Positions 20,301 through 31,369 of a DNA stretch of 64,000 nucleotides are shown piece after piece. The notes beneath the pieces were generated by a model. That model saw nothing but the letters and a program-made list of their open reading frames with translations, did not search any database and had not been told where the DNA came from. Numbering within the stretch: position 1 is the first letter of the stretch; each line of letters starts with the position of its first letter. Origin of the DNA: Lumbricus terrestris. Taxonomy: Eukaryota > Annelida > Clitellata > Crassiclitellata > Lumbricidae. The position numbers were made by a program, and so were the translations under genes. The DNA is taken from the NCBI GenBank assembly GCA_949752735.1, contig OX457043.1, positions 3,769,867 through 3,833,866 on the forward strand, given 5' to 3'.

Positions 20301-22404
20301 TGAGTTTAAGTTGAGCCTGCAACTTGAGTTTAAGTTGAGTCTGCAACTTCAGTTTAAGTTGAGTCTGTAACTTGAGTTCGAGTTGAGCCTGCAACCTGAG
20401 TTTTAGTTGAGTCTGCAACTTGAGTTTAAGTTGAGTGTGCACTGTGCAACTTGAGTTTAAGTTGAGTCTGCAACTTGAGTTTAAGTTGAGTCTGCAACTT
20501 GAGTTTAAGTTGAGTCGGCAACTTGAGTTTAAGTTGAGTCTGCAACTTGAGTTTAAGTTGAGTCTGCAACTTGAGTTTAAGTTGAGTCGGCAACTTGAGT
20601 TTAAGTTGAGTCTGCAACTTGAATTTTAGTTGAGTCTGCAACTTGAGTTTAATTTGAGTGTGCAACTTGAGTTTAAGTTGAGTCGGCAACTTGAATTTTA
20701 GTTGAGTCTGCAACTTGAGTTCAAGTCTGTGAACGCTTCCTCCTGTTGAGTGTGAAATTCGGTTGAGAAATTTAGAGAACTGCAGTAAGTGAAGAAATAA
20801 ATAATAAAAAGTGCTTAGACTTCTTAGTTCTCAAAAGTTTCATGAAGTGTGATACGGGGCTTATTTCTGTATTTCATCAACAAAGGACAGGAAGATAACA
20901 AATGAAACTTATAGATCTTTATTTGAAAGTGGCGCCATATGATAATATAGAGTTTCATGTTGCTGGACTCTCAGTTTGAGAGTTCACGTTCCACTAGGGT
21001 GGAATTTGTGTCAAGATTCTGAGTTCTCCTGTGCCCCCACCCCCACCCCCAGTAAATTCAGCTATACATGTGATCACACTTACAGTTGAGGGAGAGAACT
21101 GACAGCAAGAAAGAGGTCTGGCCACATGCTGTTGCATATCAATTCTAAGTAACACCATAGCGATTGCTGTGACTACGGTTAGCGTAAGGTATTTTTGACT
21201 TTTTTAATTATCCAATGATTCTTAATTATATTGTTTCTTAATTATATTTGAGTTATGAGGAGTCATTTTCGTCAAACAAGTGCCAAAAGAACTAATTTAA
21301 ATATTTGTGTCCTAATTTTTAAGCGATTTATTATTTGGTGAACATGACATTGTGTCTGTCTGTCTGTGTTAGGTCCAATTCCGATGATGATAACAGCCGA
21401 ACTCTTTCGTCAAGGGCCTCGTCCTCGTGCGATGAGTCTCGCTGGTTTATCGAACTGGTTCTTCACAGCCATTGTTGCCATCAGCTTTGAAATGATCCAG
21501 GTTGGTCGATGGTAGCAACCGGTTTCTTTAGGGTACTTCTAATTTGTGGATATGTATAATATGCGTGTCTGGATATGTATGTACATGTATGCGTATGTAA
21601 TGTATGTATGTAGATGGGTGGGTGGGTGGATGGATGGATGCTTGGTTGGACATGTCGATTGAAGATGGGCGAGTGGATTTGAGTGGGTGGATGGATGGAT
21701 AGATGGGTGGATGGATAGATGATAGGTGAGTAGATGGTTGATGGATTAATGAGTGAACGAATTTGAATTGGTGATTGAATGGATGGTGGATGAGTGGGTG
21801 GATGAGTAGGTGAAGACATGGTGTAAGAATGAGTGGTGGGTAGACGAATGGATGGTGGGTGACCTTGGATGGGTGAATGTATGCATGAATGGATTTGCTG
21901 GGGATGTAATGGTGTAACAGCGGTAGTTGAGATTATCTTCGATAATAACTATAATAACAATAATAATTAATTATAATGGCTTTGAACGCATAATGATAAT
22001 TGCTCTAAATAAATAAATCCACAAAATAATCAGCGCATGTGAATCTGTTGCAGGCGTTAACAAAGGAATACACGTTCCTCATCTTTCTCATCCTAATGAT
22101 CGGATTCACGCTCTTCGTCTTCTTCAAAGTCCCCGAAACAAAGAACAAGACTTTTGAGGAGATCGCGTCCGTCTTCCAGCCGGGCGGAGACATCGAAGTC
22201 GAAGAAGTCGTCGACTTCCCGATCTACACGGGTAACGACCAGATGGACGAGGAGGTCGACTTCACGACGCCTTCGGCTCCACTTATGTCAGAGGAACAGA
22301 AGTCGAACGGAGTCTTACCAAATGGTGGAGTCGGTCCGGATGGAGTTGCGGTGAAAGTCGTGGATGAGGAAAAGCAGGGACTGAAAAGTGCTGAGAATGT
22401 ATGA
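17214..22404 (+). CDS. SLC2A: class I facilitated glucose transporter, 5' truncated
   Basis: Major facilitator sugar transporter of the GLUT family in the plasma membrane. Eight exons with correct phases: 17214-17354, 17932-18069, 18534-18742, 19190-19300, 19659-19760, 20198-20273, 21373-21500, 22054-22404; about 417 codons and a TGA stop. Signatures in order: [19 protein letters not shown] (TM4-5), LPDSPRYLM (PESPR site), a Ser/Glu-rich cytoplasmic loop, QQLSGINA in TM7 (the QLS of glucose-selecting class I transporters), [30 protein letters not shown] (TM10), SNWFF and [14 protein letters not shown]. Human GLUT1 has about 135 residues before the first exon seen here; these (TM1-3 and most of TM4) are absent between 14475 and 17213. 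Oddities: PESPR has Asp for Glu, LRGA reads LKGA, and the C-terminal tail has about 75 acidic residues after the VPET motif. The missing start is explained by the inferred junction. Confidence 0.95.
17570..17797 (+). mobile_element. decayed CR1/L2-like LINE 3' end in GLUT intron
   Basis: Ends AAGCACTTTATAAAGG then an ACAAAACAATACAAT tail, the same 3' signature as the better preserved element at 41100-41865. The coding part is degraded. Confidence 0.5.
17932..18069 (+). CDS. SLC2A: GLUT exon: TM6 and PESPR-like site
   Basis: Reads [20 protein letters not shown] and then [20 protein letters not shown], with the sugar-transporter PESPR signature (E to D). Intron before it contains a decayed LINE end near 17570-17795. 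Confidence 0.95.
18534..18742 (+). CDS. SLC2A: GLUT exon: intracellular loop and start of TM7
   Basis: Begins [20 protein letters not shown], an acidic Ser-rich loop. Ends [13 protein letters not shown], containing the QLS and QQxSGINA substrate-site motifs. Phase 1 to 0, donor GTAAGG. Confidence 0.95.
19190..19300 (+). CDS. SLC2A: GLUT exon: TM7-TM8
   Basis: Reads [20 protein letters not shown] and then [25 protein letters not shown] continues the TM7 substrate region; NAINV belongs to TM8. 111 bases, phase 0. Confidence 0.95.
19659..19760 (+). CDS. SLC2A: GLUT exon: GRR loop and TM9
   Basis: Reads [20 protein letters not shown] followed by a hydrophobic TM9. DKAGRRPLL is the family loop D-x2-GRR-x-LL between TM8 and TM9. 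Confidence 0.95.
20198..20273 (+). CDS. SLC2A: GLUT exon: start of TM10
   Basis: Reads [20 protein letters not shown] followed by FAVGLG across the donor GTAAGT. A 24-base minisatellite starts about 25 bases into the following intron. Confidence 0.93.
20297..20727. repeat. 24-bp minisatellite in GLUT intron
   Basis: About 18 units of CAACTTGAGTTTAAGTTGAG plus four bases. Each unit contains CAACTT and AAGTTG as a 6-bp inverted pair. Both strands read as repetitive open frames that are not genes. Confidence 0.93.
21373..21500 (+). CDS. SLC2A: GLUT exon: TM10-TM11
   Basis: Reads [20 protein letters not shown] and [28 protein letters not shown]-x-QGPRP and SNW are GLUT hallmarks that include glucose and cytochalasin-site residues. 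Donor GTTGGT. Confidence 0.96.
21600..21890. repeat. GGAT/GGTG-rich simple repeat in GLUT intron
   Basis: Degenerate GATGGATG and GGTGGGTG units; the open frame across it on the minus strand is an artefact. Confidence 0.8.
22054..22404 (+). CDS. SLC2A: GLUT terminal exon: TM12 and acidic tail
   Basis: Acceptor gttgcAG. TM12 is followed by [20 protein letters not shown], then an acidic tail ending SAENV and TGA (22402-22404). The tail is longer than in vertebrate GLUT1. Codons in this exon are unusually GC-rich compared with the flanking DNA. Confidence 0.95.
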   Translation, partial: ALTKEYTFLIFLILMIGFTLFVFFKVPETKNKTFEEIASVFQPGGDIEVEEVVDFPIYTGNDQMDEEVDFTTPSAPLMSEEQKSNGVLPNGGVGPDGVAVKVVDEEKQGLKSAENV

Positions 22405-23600
22405 AGGACTGATGAGAATGATTTGTGTAGTCGTATTATAGCGTCGTCGTAGGTGATTCATGTAGTGCGTGGCGCCTGCACACATCTAGTTGCTAGTGGT
22501 AAGAGATTTGGCTTCAGGAACACGTGCGCCGTAGTGAGAGTAAGATTTGACTCTGCCCGAAAGCTTTTGATGTAAGATTTTGGTTATGGGCTCATGGGTA
22601 CACGTTGTAAGATTTGGGTTACGGGGATTCATGGTTACGCATTGGTGTAAGATTTGGGTTTATGGATTATGGTTACACATTTGTTGTAAGGTTTGGATTA
22701 AGGGATTATGGCCTCATGTCATGGTCATGATCTGCTGGTAGTTTTTCATGTTTTGTGCCACGGTTTTTGGGTGTGGTGTCTCTTGGGGTGTTTCACTTTC
22801 TCACAACGGCCTTTGTATATGTTAAATGTAAATATTAATGTATGATGCATGGTGAGTGGAGGTAACAGGTAAAGTTAGTGAATTAATTAGATGCATTGAG
22901 AGCTTTTCTTTAGGTGCTTTCAGTTACCAATCTAATTAACGTGGAACAAAAACTTAACTTGAAGTGCTTTAAGTTTGTTGGACATTGTCGAGGGTATGTC
23001 TGTCTAGTTAGATATATGTCTGTGTATTTCACATATCATCACTAGACTACCTAATTGGTTGCAGCACAAGCTGCTAGTGAGAATGTTGATGAAATTTGAT
23101 GAAATAATCTTTAACAGAATTTTGACGCTAAATTGAAGTCTGTTTAATTTTTCATTCTGACGAAGACTGTACTGTTCCATCAGACTTGAATTTGCGACAT
23201 TTATTTAGTTTCTGGTATTTATATTGCAAAATTTTCTTTAATTTGCCGTGTTTAGACAGCCTTTTGGATGCATGTTTCGTAACACCATTGAATTGTAGAG
23301 TCTAGTGGCGGCATTGTCGAATATAAAAATTATACATTTGTAGAGATCGGTGTATAAAGTTAACTGGTGTGTCTGCAAAGCTACCAGTATATGTACATGA
23401 CGTATGCCATATAAACTCTTGGTTTGGATGTGCCTCTCTTGTTTCCCCTTTACCTCTTTGTACAGCTGCCATGTTTACAGGTTTCAGTTTTGATTTCGAA
23501 GTTTAATGTGCTGTTCTCTAGTATGTTTTCAGTTGTCAGGCTTTGCATTTAGGGCTACTGTTAGACGTGAGAGTATTGACACTTGTTGAACAATTGCTTT
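22405..23600 (+). other. presumed GLUT 3' UTR and flank
   Basis: Follows the TGA directly. Repeated phrases such as GTAAGATTTGGGTT near 22570-22700 are visible. No canonical AATAAA was found by eye, so the transcript end is unknown. Confidence 0.5.
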
Positions 23601-23609
23601 GTAAAGAAC

Positions 23610-23760
23610 ACACACTGTTACCGGCAGGGGTGTAAATAGCGTCGGTTTAGACACCCTAGGGTGTGATATCAGTTTTTATCCACCCTAGCTTTCCCTAGGG
23701 TGGGAAGTCGGAGGGCCTGAGTGGGTTTTTATACCCTAGGCCATAGGGTGGAATATTAAG
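23610..23760. repeat. ACACCCTAGGGTG-family repeat
   Basis: Begins near CACTGTTACCGG and holds CACCCTAGGGTG, CCCTAGGGTGG and CCCTAGG palindromic blocks. Related to the array at 48561-49250, whose far end carries the reversed CCGTTACAGTG. Confidence 0.65.
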
Positions 23761-23773
23761 TTTATTCGATGAC

Positions 23774-24715
23774 TAGCTGGGGTACCCGACGTTGCCCGGG
23801 AATTTTAGGGTTGGGCTGTTCCCCGCCAATCCCTCCCTCCCTCCCTCCCTCCCTCCCTCCCTCCCTCCCTCCCTCCCTCCCTCCCTCCCTCCCTCCCTCC
23901 CTCCCTCCCTCCATCCCTTCCACCAACCAGACTACCTCACTCCCTCTCACCCTCCCTCCCTCCCTCCCTCCCTCCCTCCCTCCCTCCCTCCCTCCCTCCC
24001 TCCCTCCCTCCCTCCCTCCCTCCCTCCCTCCCTCCCTCCCTCCCTCCCTCCCTCCCTCCCTCCCTCCCTCCCTCCCTCCCTCCCTCCCTCCCTCCCTCCC
24101 TCCCTCCCTCCCTCCCTCCTTCCATCCTTCCATCCCTTCCACCAACCAGACTACCTCACTCCCTCTCACCCGCCCTCTCTCCCTCCCTCCATATCTCCTT
24201 CCCTCACTCCCTTCCTCACTTCCCCACCATACCCCACGGCACCCCACCACACTCCGACCTCCACCGCAACGCCAGCATAAAAATTTTGGTTATGAAATAA
24301 AATTTCTACTCCCCTCCCTCCCTCCTTCCCTCCCTCCCTCCTTCTCTGCCTCCATCCCTCCCAGCAACCACCCTGCCTCACTTTCTCCCACCCGCCCTCT
24401 CCCTCCCTCCATATCTCCCTCACTCACTTCCTTCCTCCCTCCCTCCCTCACTTCCCCACCACACCCCACGACACCCCACCACACTCCGACCTCCATCGCA
24501 ACGCCAGACTAAAAATTTTGGTTATGGAATAAAATTTCTACTCCCTCTCCATCCATCTCTCCCTCCCTCCTTCTCTCCTTCCCTCACTTCCCCCACCACA
24601 CCCCACGACACCCCACCACACTCCGACCTCCACCGGTGCGCCAGCCGAGAAATTATGGATTGGAGATAAAATTTAGTCCCCCTCCCTCCATCTCTTCCTC
24701 CCTCCCTCGTAGACT
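23774..24715 (+). mobile_element. pyrimidine-rich element with GTACCCGRCGTTGCCCGGG end
   Basis: Starts CTAGCTGGGGTACCCGACG, then about 290 bases of (TCCC)n, then three units each holding ACACTCCGACCTCCA and AAAATTTTGGTTATG-like blocks with CCCT stretches between. Matching ends in reverse orientation occur at 30599 and 31330. Unclassified, non-autonomous and without true ORF. Confidence 0.6.
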
Positions 24716-24810
24716 AAACGATTTGATAATTGCATTAAAAATGTGTAATTTGATCTTGAATTTGAAAAACATTGGTTTTAAGAGGGAAAAATGAAGATTA
24801 AAATATTTGT

Positions 24811-24880
24811 CTAACACGGGATTCGAACACCCGACCTTGGGTGTCGAGCACCAGCGCCTTACCCCTCGGCCATGCACCAT
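24811..24880 (-). other. tRNA-like sequence
   Basis: Minus strand has an A-box-like TGGCCGAGGGGTAAGGCG and a B-box GGTGTTCGAATCCC. Acceptor ends do not pair, so this is a tRNA-derived repeat or pseudogene. It is followed by GAAAAACATTGGTTTTAAG, shared with the units at 26551 and 27213. Confidence 0.6.
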
Positions 24881-25472
24881 CAGCGATACTGAATGCATGT
24901 AAATTGCCTATTAAATTCAATTTGACAAACAAAATCTTCTTGAATAAATATTCAATTTACTCTATTCAGAATTTGATTTATATAGTCAAGAAATATAAAG
25001 TTTTGAAATGTATATTATTTGATTCATTTATATATTGACGCCAAGAACCGTACAAATACAATTGACATCCCCTTGTAATAGCTGCCTATAAAATTAACAA
25101 ATAACTATATCGAGTAACTAAGCATTTTGTTTTATTGTGTTATTTTGTTCCCAAGTGAAAGGTTGAGTGGAAAATAGATATTAGAAGCTCATAACATCCG
25201 CATTCCTTAGATCGGAATGCGCATTAATACCACGAGGAAGCTAGAATTCCGAACAAAGGGATGCAGTCTTGGGTTGCACAAAGGTGTAGGCTTACCACAT
25301 AAAGGATTACTAGTGCAAGCGCATAGCCTTCGTTGACAGATTATAAGACAAGCACAAGCCAATTCATTCGTAAACAGCGGACATTATCTACCGCTGAGAC
25401 AAATTTAGCGTCTAGTAGCAGTAGGCCTATGAACCTTCAAAGCGGGTTTAGGATCGGTTTTCAGTCATGTGC

Positions 25473-25545
25473 ATCATAGCTCAACTGGTTAAGATGCCAC
25501 CAAATGATCAAAAGTTGTCGGTTCGAAACCCATGGCAGGCTACCA
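25473..25545 (+). other. tRNA-like sequence
   Basis: Has TAGCTCAACTGGTTAAGA (A box) and GGTTCGAAACC (B box) at tRNA-like spacing, but the anticodon and acceptor stems are poor. Likely tRNA pseudogene. Confidence 0.55.
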
Positions 25546-25925
25546 AACTAATTTTTAAAATTTATTTTGGCAATCAAACGTAGCAAACATTAATAGGCCC
25601 TGTTTTATTTTTTCCTCAGATATTGGCCTACTTTTAACTTATGCCATTGAATTTTATGTACTTGAAACTGAAAATAAAATTGGAGAAAGAACAAGCTTTT
25701 AAAGAGCCAATTTATAGACAACTTCTTAATAGCCTAGCCTACATGGAGCGAGCATGAGCCCTGGAATTAATGAGCATTAGACAAAGTTTACCTAAGCGTA
25801 AACACAAATTATGGTTGAATAGTCGAACATTTCAAGGGACGCCATTAGGCTAAAACACGTCTTTCAAAAGTTTCTAGCGTTCGGTATAATGTTTAACTAT
25901 GACTTTAATGTTCGATATACCGTGT

Positions 25926-26001
25926 GCCATTTAGCTCATCTGATAACGCAGTGCCTAGCGTCATGCAACCCATAGGTCGCAGGTTCGAATCCCAGTAGAC
26001 C
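25926..26001 (+). other. tRNA-like sequence
   Basis: Has TTAGCTCATCTGATAACGC (A box) and AGGTTCGAATCCC (B box). The acceptor ends do not form a convincing stem. Confidence 0.55.
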
Positions 26002-26550
26002 ATAAACTTTATTTTATTAAATAGGCTTATGTCTATACATTGTTTTACAAACATATTTCAAGTGATTATTCAGTTGATTTTTTCTTTACAAAGAGTCGTT
26101 TCGATGCTTAAACTTAATGTTTGCTTCGTAGGCCTTCAGCTGCCAACAAATTAATATCTATGTAAATAGCTTTTTGTTCTCAGCATCTGACACGTTCACA
26201 GCATCCGACACTTTAACGAGCATTAGCCTAAATAGGCCTAACAAATACCTCGGAATACAAAAGCAAACAAAAACCTCGCTTCTTGCCATCTCCCCCAGGG
26301 TCTGTCACTAGAAACTGAAAACTGTTTAAACAATCCAATCCCCCTGACGCTTTGGATCTTGACCTGGAACTGATTTTCACTCTGTCGATTCTGTTTTGAC
26401 TAAGTGTCTGTTATCAAGATCTAGGCCTACCTTGCCAACAGAGAGCTACCTTCTGACTCAACGCAGCGCTCGTGAATAAGCTGGTGCCCCGCGCTTGGCT
26501 TTCGAGTGGCGCTTTAGAAATTTCGAGTTTACGATTACGATTTACGATTA

Positions 26551-26978
26551 CGCTTTAGGATAGCCTATAATATATTATTGAAAAAGAAAATAAAGAATGG
26601 TGGTTGACATCAACACACGATAATAGGCCAACGAACAGGGCCTTTCAATTGCAATGTATAATAATTATTAGCCGGCGAATTATTAATGTATTTGCAAAAA
26701 TTAGGCATTGTCAATAATTAATAATTGAAATGATTTAGTTAAGCTAATAGTAAGGACTTATTGCTGAAACCTTCGAGGAGCATTTATTGACAATCACATG
26801 AAATGTCTCATTAACCCTTGCCTTTGAAAACCATTGGTTTAAAAAAATGGTAAAAAAATTAAAAAGTTATTCTAAGGCAAGGCTTGAACCACCAACCTCT
26901 GACACCAAGGGCCAACGCCCTCCCAATTCGGCCACCCGGCTATAACGATATCGGGTGCACAAAAGTGATCCATGAATG
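26551..26978 (-). repeat. 430-bp tRNA-derived repeat, copy A
   Basis: Near-identical to 27213-27646. It contains a minus-strand tRNA-like head at about 26879-26943 (GGCCGAATTGGGAGGGCG and GGTGGTTCAAGCC). Structure suggests a SINE or a local duplication. Confidence 0.8.
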
Positions 26979-27212
26979 AAAAAATATTTGAAATCGAAAC
27001 ACACAATTTATTATTCTTTAATGAATATTTGATTTTAACTCGTAGGCCTATATTAAGTCAAATGTGGTTCATATAGTTCACCTTTCTAGTGCACTGAAAT
27101 TTATGCTTATTTTATTCATTTACCTGTTGACAATTCTTGTACAATACAAAGCGTTGCTACATAGCACCTAGGCCTTCGTTATATTTTCCCAGTACAATTT
27201 CACTGCTGCTGA

Positions 27213-27646
27213 CGCTTTAGGATAGCCTATAATATATTATTGAAAAAGAAAATAAAGAATGGTGGTTGAAATCAGCACACGATAATAGGCCAACGAACAG
27301 GAACTCGCGATTGCAATGAATAATAATTATTGGCCAGCGAATTAGTGATGTATTTTCAAAAATTAGGCTTTATCAATAATTAATAATTGAAATGATTTTG
27401 TTAAGCTAATATATGTAAGGATTTATTGCTGAAACCTTCGACGAGCATTGACTGACAATCACATGAAATGTCTCATTAACCATTGCCTTTGAAAAACATT
27501 GGTTTTAAGAAAATGATAAAAAAAAATTAAAAAGTTATTCTAAGACAAGGCTTGAACCACCAACCTCTGACACCAAGGGCCAACGCCCTCCCAATTCGGC
27601 CACCCGGCTATAACGATATAGGGTGCACAAAAGTGATCCATGAATG
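27213..27646 (-). repeat. 430-bp tRNA-derived repeat, copy B
   Basis: Direct repeat of 26551-26978, 662 bases apart, with a tRNA-like part at about 27543-27611. A third weak match begins near 27887 (GGTGGTTGATATCAACACACG). Confidence 0.8.
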
Positions 27647-28274
27647 TTTGAAACCGAAATGTGCACATTGTTTAATAAATATTCAATTTAAACTAGTATA
27701 TTAAGTAAATTTGAATTTGATTAATATAGTTAAGATTTTCAACGCTTTGATATGTGTGTTAAATTTATTCATCCAAGCTATTCATAAGCTAGTGACCTTC
27801 AAGCAGAACACAAAGCATGACTCTCTAAGCACGTGTTGACCTATGACCTATATTTTCCAGTAAATTTCCACTGCCGTTCCCTATAGTCAATTTAGGCTAT
27901 AGGCCTGTAGTAAATTATTGCAAAAAAGAAATAATGGTGGTTGATATCAACACACGTTAGCCTAATAGGCTAGACCAAAATGAAAAAGATCGCTGGATTG
28001 CGATATTCCCATTTTGAACGATGGGCCTATTCGAAATATTTCAGTAGGCCTAGGCCTCTATAAATTATATAGTCCTGCGTATGGTAGGCTTATTAATATT
28101 AGGCTGGCCTATATTTCAAATTACATGACCTTTCTTTATTTTGTTTGTATGTGCACTTGTTATAGCGCCCCTTCAAGGTTAGGCCTACTTCTCAGAAGCG
28201 ATCCCGACTACTGTAGCACGGACACTGAATCGGAGTTTCACGCTCAAGCGCTGAGCAATTACGAGTGAAGAACT

Positions 28275-28622
28275 GTTTTATTTGGCCGTGCTGGAGTCGG
28301 GAGCGCCTCTGAGTAGTTTCCTTGGAGAGGCGCTGGCCTATATAAATACTTGAATGAATGAATGAATGAATGAATGAATGGAATGAATGAATGAATGAAT
28401 GAATGAATGAATGAATGAATGAATGAATGAATGAATGAATGAAATGGAATGAATGAATTGGAATGGAATGGAATGAATGAAAGGAGTGAATGAATGAATT
28501 AATTAATGAATGGAATGAATGGAATGAATGGAATGAATGGAATGAATGGAATGAATGGAATGAATGGAATGAATGGAATGAATGGAATGAACGAATGAAT
28601 GAATGAATGAAGGAATGAATGA
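28275..28622 (+). mobile_element. LINE 3' end with (GAAT)n tail
   Basis: GGGAGCGCCTCTGAGTAG, then GGAGAGGCGCT and TATATAAATAC, is the 3' end of the CR1/L2-like LINE seen at 34475 and 41100. It runs into about 270 bases of GAAT/GGAAT microsatellite, giving false long open frames. Confidence 0.7.
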
Positions 28623-28639
28623 ATATGGTGTGACTTGAC

Positions 28640-29900
28640 GTAAAGCCACATGACATGGCGCAGCGTGATGTGACGAGACAGATTTGATATGTAACGACAT
28701 GACATGGCATGATAAACATAACATGATATGCCTCGTGCGTCGTGCACAATAACATGTCATTGCTTAAATTACATGTCATAACATATAATAATAATTATGA
28801 CCGGGCAATAGGTGGAATAGCATAACTTAAAACAGCATAGGCCTATGCCCTGACATTACATTAGCCTACATGAATAGGCCTGCGCCATATATTGTCAGGT
28901 GAAGTGACATGAGATGGCATGACATGAGCAGCAACATGGCTTGGGATTGGACATGGCAGCAATAAACATCCATCTCGGAGCCTACGCCTAAGTCTTTTTT
29001 CTATAATTTTTTTTTATCAAACTTCGTTAATGAGTTAAAAAGAACTAAGATGGAAGACAGAAAATGTTTCTTTGTAGCCTGTAAAATTAGGCCGCAGTCT
29101 AGTTTAAGAGTTAGGCTAAACAAAGAACTGAATATCACATTCATTACAGACTCGAAGTCATAGCGTCAATAACAAAATTATAGTTAGCCTTTTATAAAAA
29201 AGCATAGTTCCTCTGCAGTAATTAGAATCGATCGTGGCTACGGTTAAATTTGATAGCTGTGCATTTCCATTAAGACGATTACCAAAAGACATAAGACAGT
29301 GAAATAATTGGTTACATTTAGGCCCAGCCTAGGCCTACATATGGTGTATCAAGCATTCATTCACTGCACAGGCCTAGTGTGTGCCATTATTTACATAACT
29401 CGACAACATAACTTTCATACACTGTGCTACTAACATTAAAAAATAATTTTATAAAGGCGCTATCGAGTAAAACGTGGAATAAAATAATATAGCCTATTTG
29501 ACAGTGATGAGATTGCTGCCATTTGCTGCTTACTGTTAACTGCGGTAAAACAGGGAACTAGTCTTTTATCGGAAGCAGAGTGCCAGCGTTTAACGACCGG
29601 ATCCGCTCCGCCATTATTTTGTCTCAAGTGAAATGGACCTCGTGCTTCTATTGATCGTAGAAATTGAAATGTTGTAAGTATACGCATTTCGCGTTTCTGT
29701 TTCATAATTGTTCTGACTGTAATCTAGCATAGCTATAGAATCTGGGACATAAAAGGCTATAGTTTGCAAGTCTGCTTGCGTTGTGAGGGTCCGTTAGATT
29801 CATGTTAAGGGTTGGCGGCAAATCGAATACCGCTGTTTCCCGAAAACAGTTATATAGAAAGCGGCCGAACTCTCGAAAACCATTCAGAGCTAAATTAAGT
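28640..29900. other. intergenic stretch, nothing recognised
   Basis: Contains a degenerate run of ATGACATG-like words at 28640-28950 and many AGGCCTA words. No exon or known element seen. Confidence 0.4.
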
Positions 29901-29909
29901 GTACACACG

Positions 29910-29995
29910 ACATCGCCGTGGCTGGGCTGGGAGCGCCTTTAAGTTTTTTCAAGGAGCGCTATATAAATCCATTGAATGAAGGAAGGAATGAATAA
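29910..29995 (+). mobile_element. short LINE 3' end
   Basis: GTGGCTGGGCTGGGAGCGCC, a TTTTTTCAAGGAGCGC stem half and TATATAAATCC, ending in degenerate GAATGAAGGAAG repeats. Same family as 34475-34972. Confidence 0.65.
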
Positions 29996-30425
29996 TAATG
30001 ATCCTGGTAATGTTGACAACAGATTAATCAAGTTTAGTGTAAAAAATTTGAGTTGCAATTAGAAATTCGACTTAGGGATTCTGGCTGATATTCGTAGAGA
30101 TTCAGGCCTCACCCTCTCGAGGCGTCGTAAAGGTTGGTTAGTCAGTTTAGGCGTCGCGCGGTCAGGCTATGGTTACCTCGGTAAAGTTAGCAACACGAAA
30201 ATATTTTCCGTTCCGTAAAGCCATCCGGGTCCGTCTCTTCGTAATATACAGAAAACGCACCATATGAGTTGCATTGTTTATATTGGGTTGGCCTAAAGCC
30301 TCCCCACCCACTTTTATGTCTTGCCCTCTATTCGCCTGCCTGTCTGTGTTTTTTTCTCTTTCTGCTCTTCACAATCCTTATTCATTCAACTGCTCAAAAC
30401 ACTTATCCATCAAACGAGTCATCAG

Positions 30426-30644
30426 AGGTGTGTGGAGGACGTGGGGGTGGCGGGTGGGAAGGAAATTTTCCCGAAAACTCAAATTTCACGGGTGGCGTAT
30501 AAGTGGAGGTCGGAGCGTACAAGTGGAGGTTGGAGTGTTGTGGAGTGCAGTGGGGTGGTTGTGGAGTGGTGGGGTCGTGGCCGGGAGCGGGTCGAATCCT
30601 AAATTTCCCGGGCAACGCCGGGTACCCCAGCTAGTTGCTTATAT
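30426..30644 (-). mobile_element. G-rich element ending GGGCAACGCCGGGTACCCC
   Basis: Contains ATTTCACGGGTGGCGTA (as at 16138) and GTGGAGGTCGGAG (reverse of 24256), and ends with the reverse of the 23774 terminus at 30605-30644, before GCTAGT. Confidence 0.6.
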
Positions 30645-30699
30645 TGACAGTGAACTAAAGCACCCCACCCTCTTCTATGTCTTACATTCAGAGGGGAGG

Positions 30700-31366
30700 G
30701 AGGGGAAGGGGTTAGGGGAAGGGGAGGAGAGAGGGGAAGGGGATTTGTGGAAGGGAGGGGAGGAAGGAGAGAAGGGAAGGGGAAAGAGATCCTAAAATTC
30801 CCGGGAGGGAAAGGGGAGGGAGGGGAGAGGGGAGGGGAGGAGGACAAAAGGGAGGGGAAGAGAAAGGGGGTTTGTGGAAGGGAGGGGAGAAGGGAAGGGG
30901 AAAGGGATCCTAAAATTCCCGGGAGGGAAAGGGGAGGGAGGGGGGAGGGGAGGGGAGGAGGACAGAAGGGAGGGGAAGAGAAAGGGGGTTTGTGGAAGGG
31001 GAGGAGAGGGGATAAGGGAGGGAAGAGGAAGGGGTAGGGGGGAAGAGGGAAAGGGATCCTAAAACTCTCGGGAGGGGAGGAGGGAAGGGGAGGAAAAGAG
31101 GGAGGGAGGGGAGGAGAACAGAGGGGAGGAGGACAGAGGGGAAGGAGTTGTGGGGAGGGGAGGAGGGAGGGGAAGGGGGTTGTGGGGAGGGGGATGAGAG
31201 GGGAGTGGAGGAGGGAGGGGAAGAAGGAGAAGGGGAGGGGTAGGGTGAAAGGGATCCTAAAATTCCCAGGAGGGAAGAGGAGGGGGGAGGAAGGGAGGGG
31301 AGGAGGAAGGGAAGGGGAAAGGGGTTCCTGAAATTTCTTGGGCAACGCCGGGTACCCCAGCTAGTA
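30700..31366 (-). mobile_element. purine-rich element ending GGGCAACGCCGGGTACCCC
   Basis: AGGGGA-rich DNA with units starting GGGATCCTAAAATTCCC or close variants at about 30786, 30904, 31046 and 31252. It ends at 31366 with the same terminus as 30644, then CTAGT. Open frames on either strand are compositional. Confidence 0.6.
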
Positions 31367-31369
31367 CAA

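Noticed and set aside
23762..24512. Open frames of 162-247 residues made of PSLP or GGRE repeats
   Set aside because: Direct translation of a (TCCC)n microsatellite on both strands.
24811..27611. Functional tRNA genes
   Set aside because: A and B boxes are present but acceptor and anticodon stems do not pair properly, and two heads lie in a duplicated repeat unit.
28192..28779. 195-residue HSFIHSF-repeat frame
   Set aside because: Translation of the (GAAT)n microsatellite downstream of a LINE end.
30599..31345. 248-residue Pro/Ser-rich frame and overlapping plus-strand frames
   Set aside because: AGGGG-rich repeat; stops are absent only because of composition.
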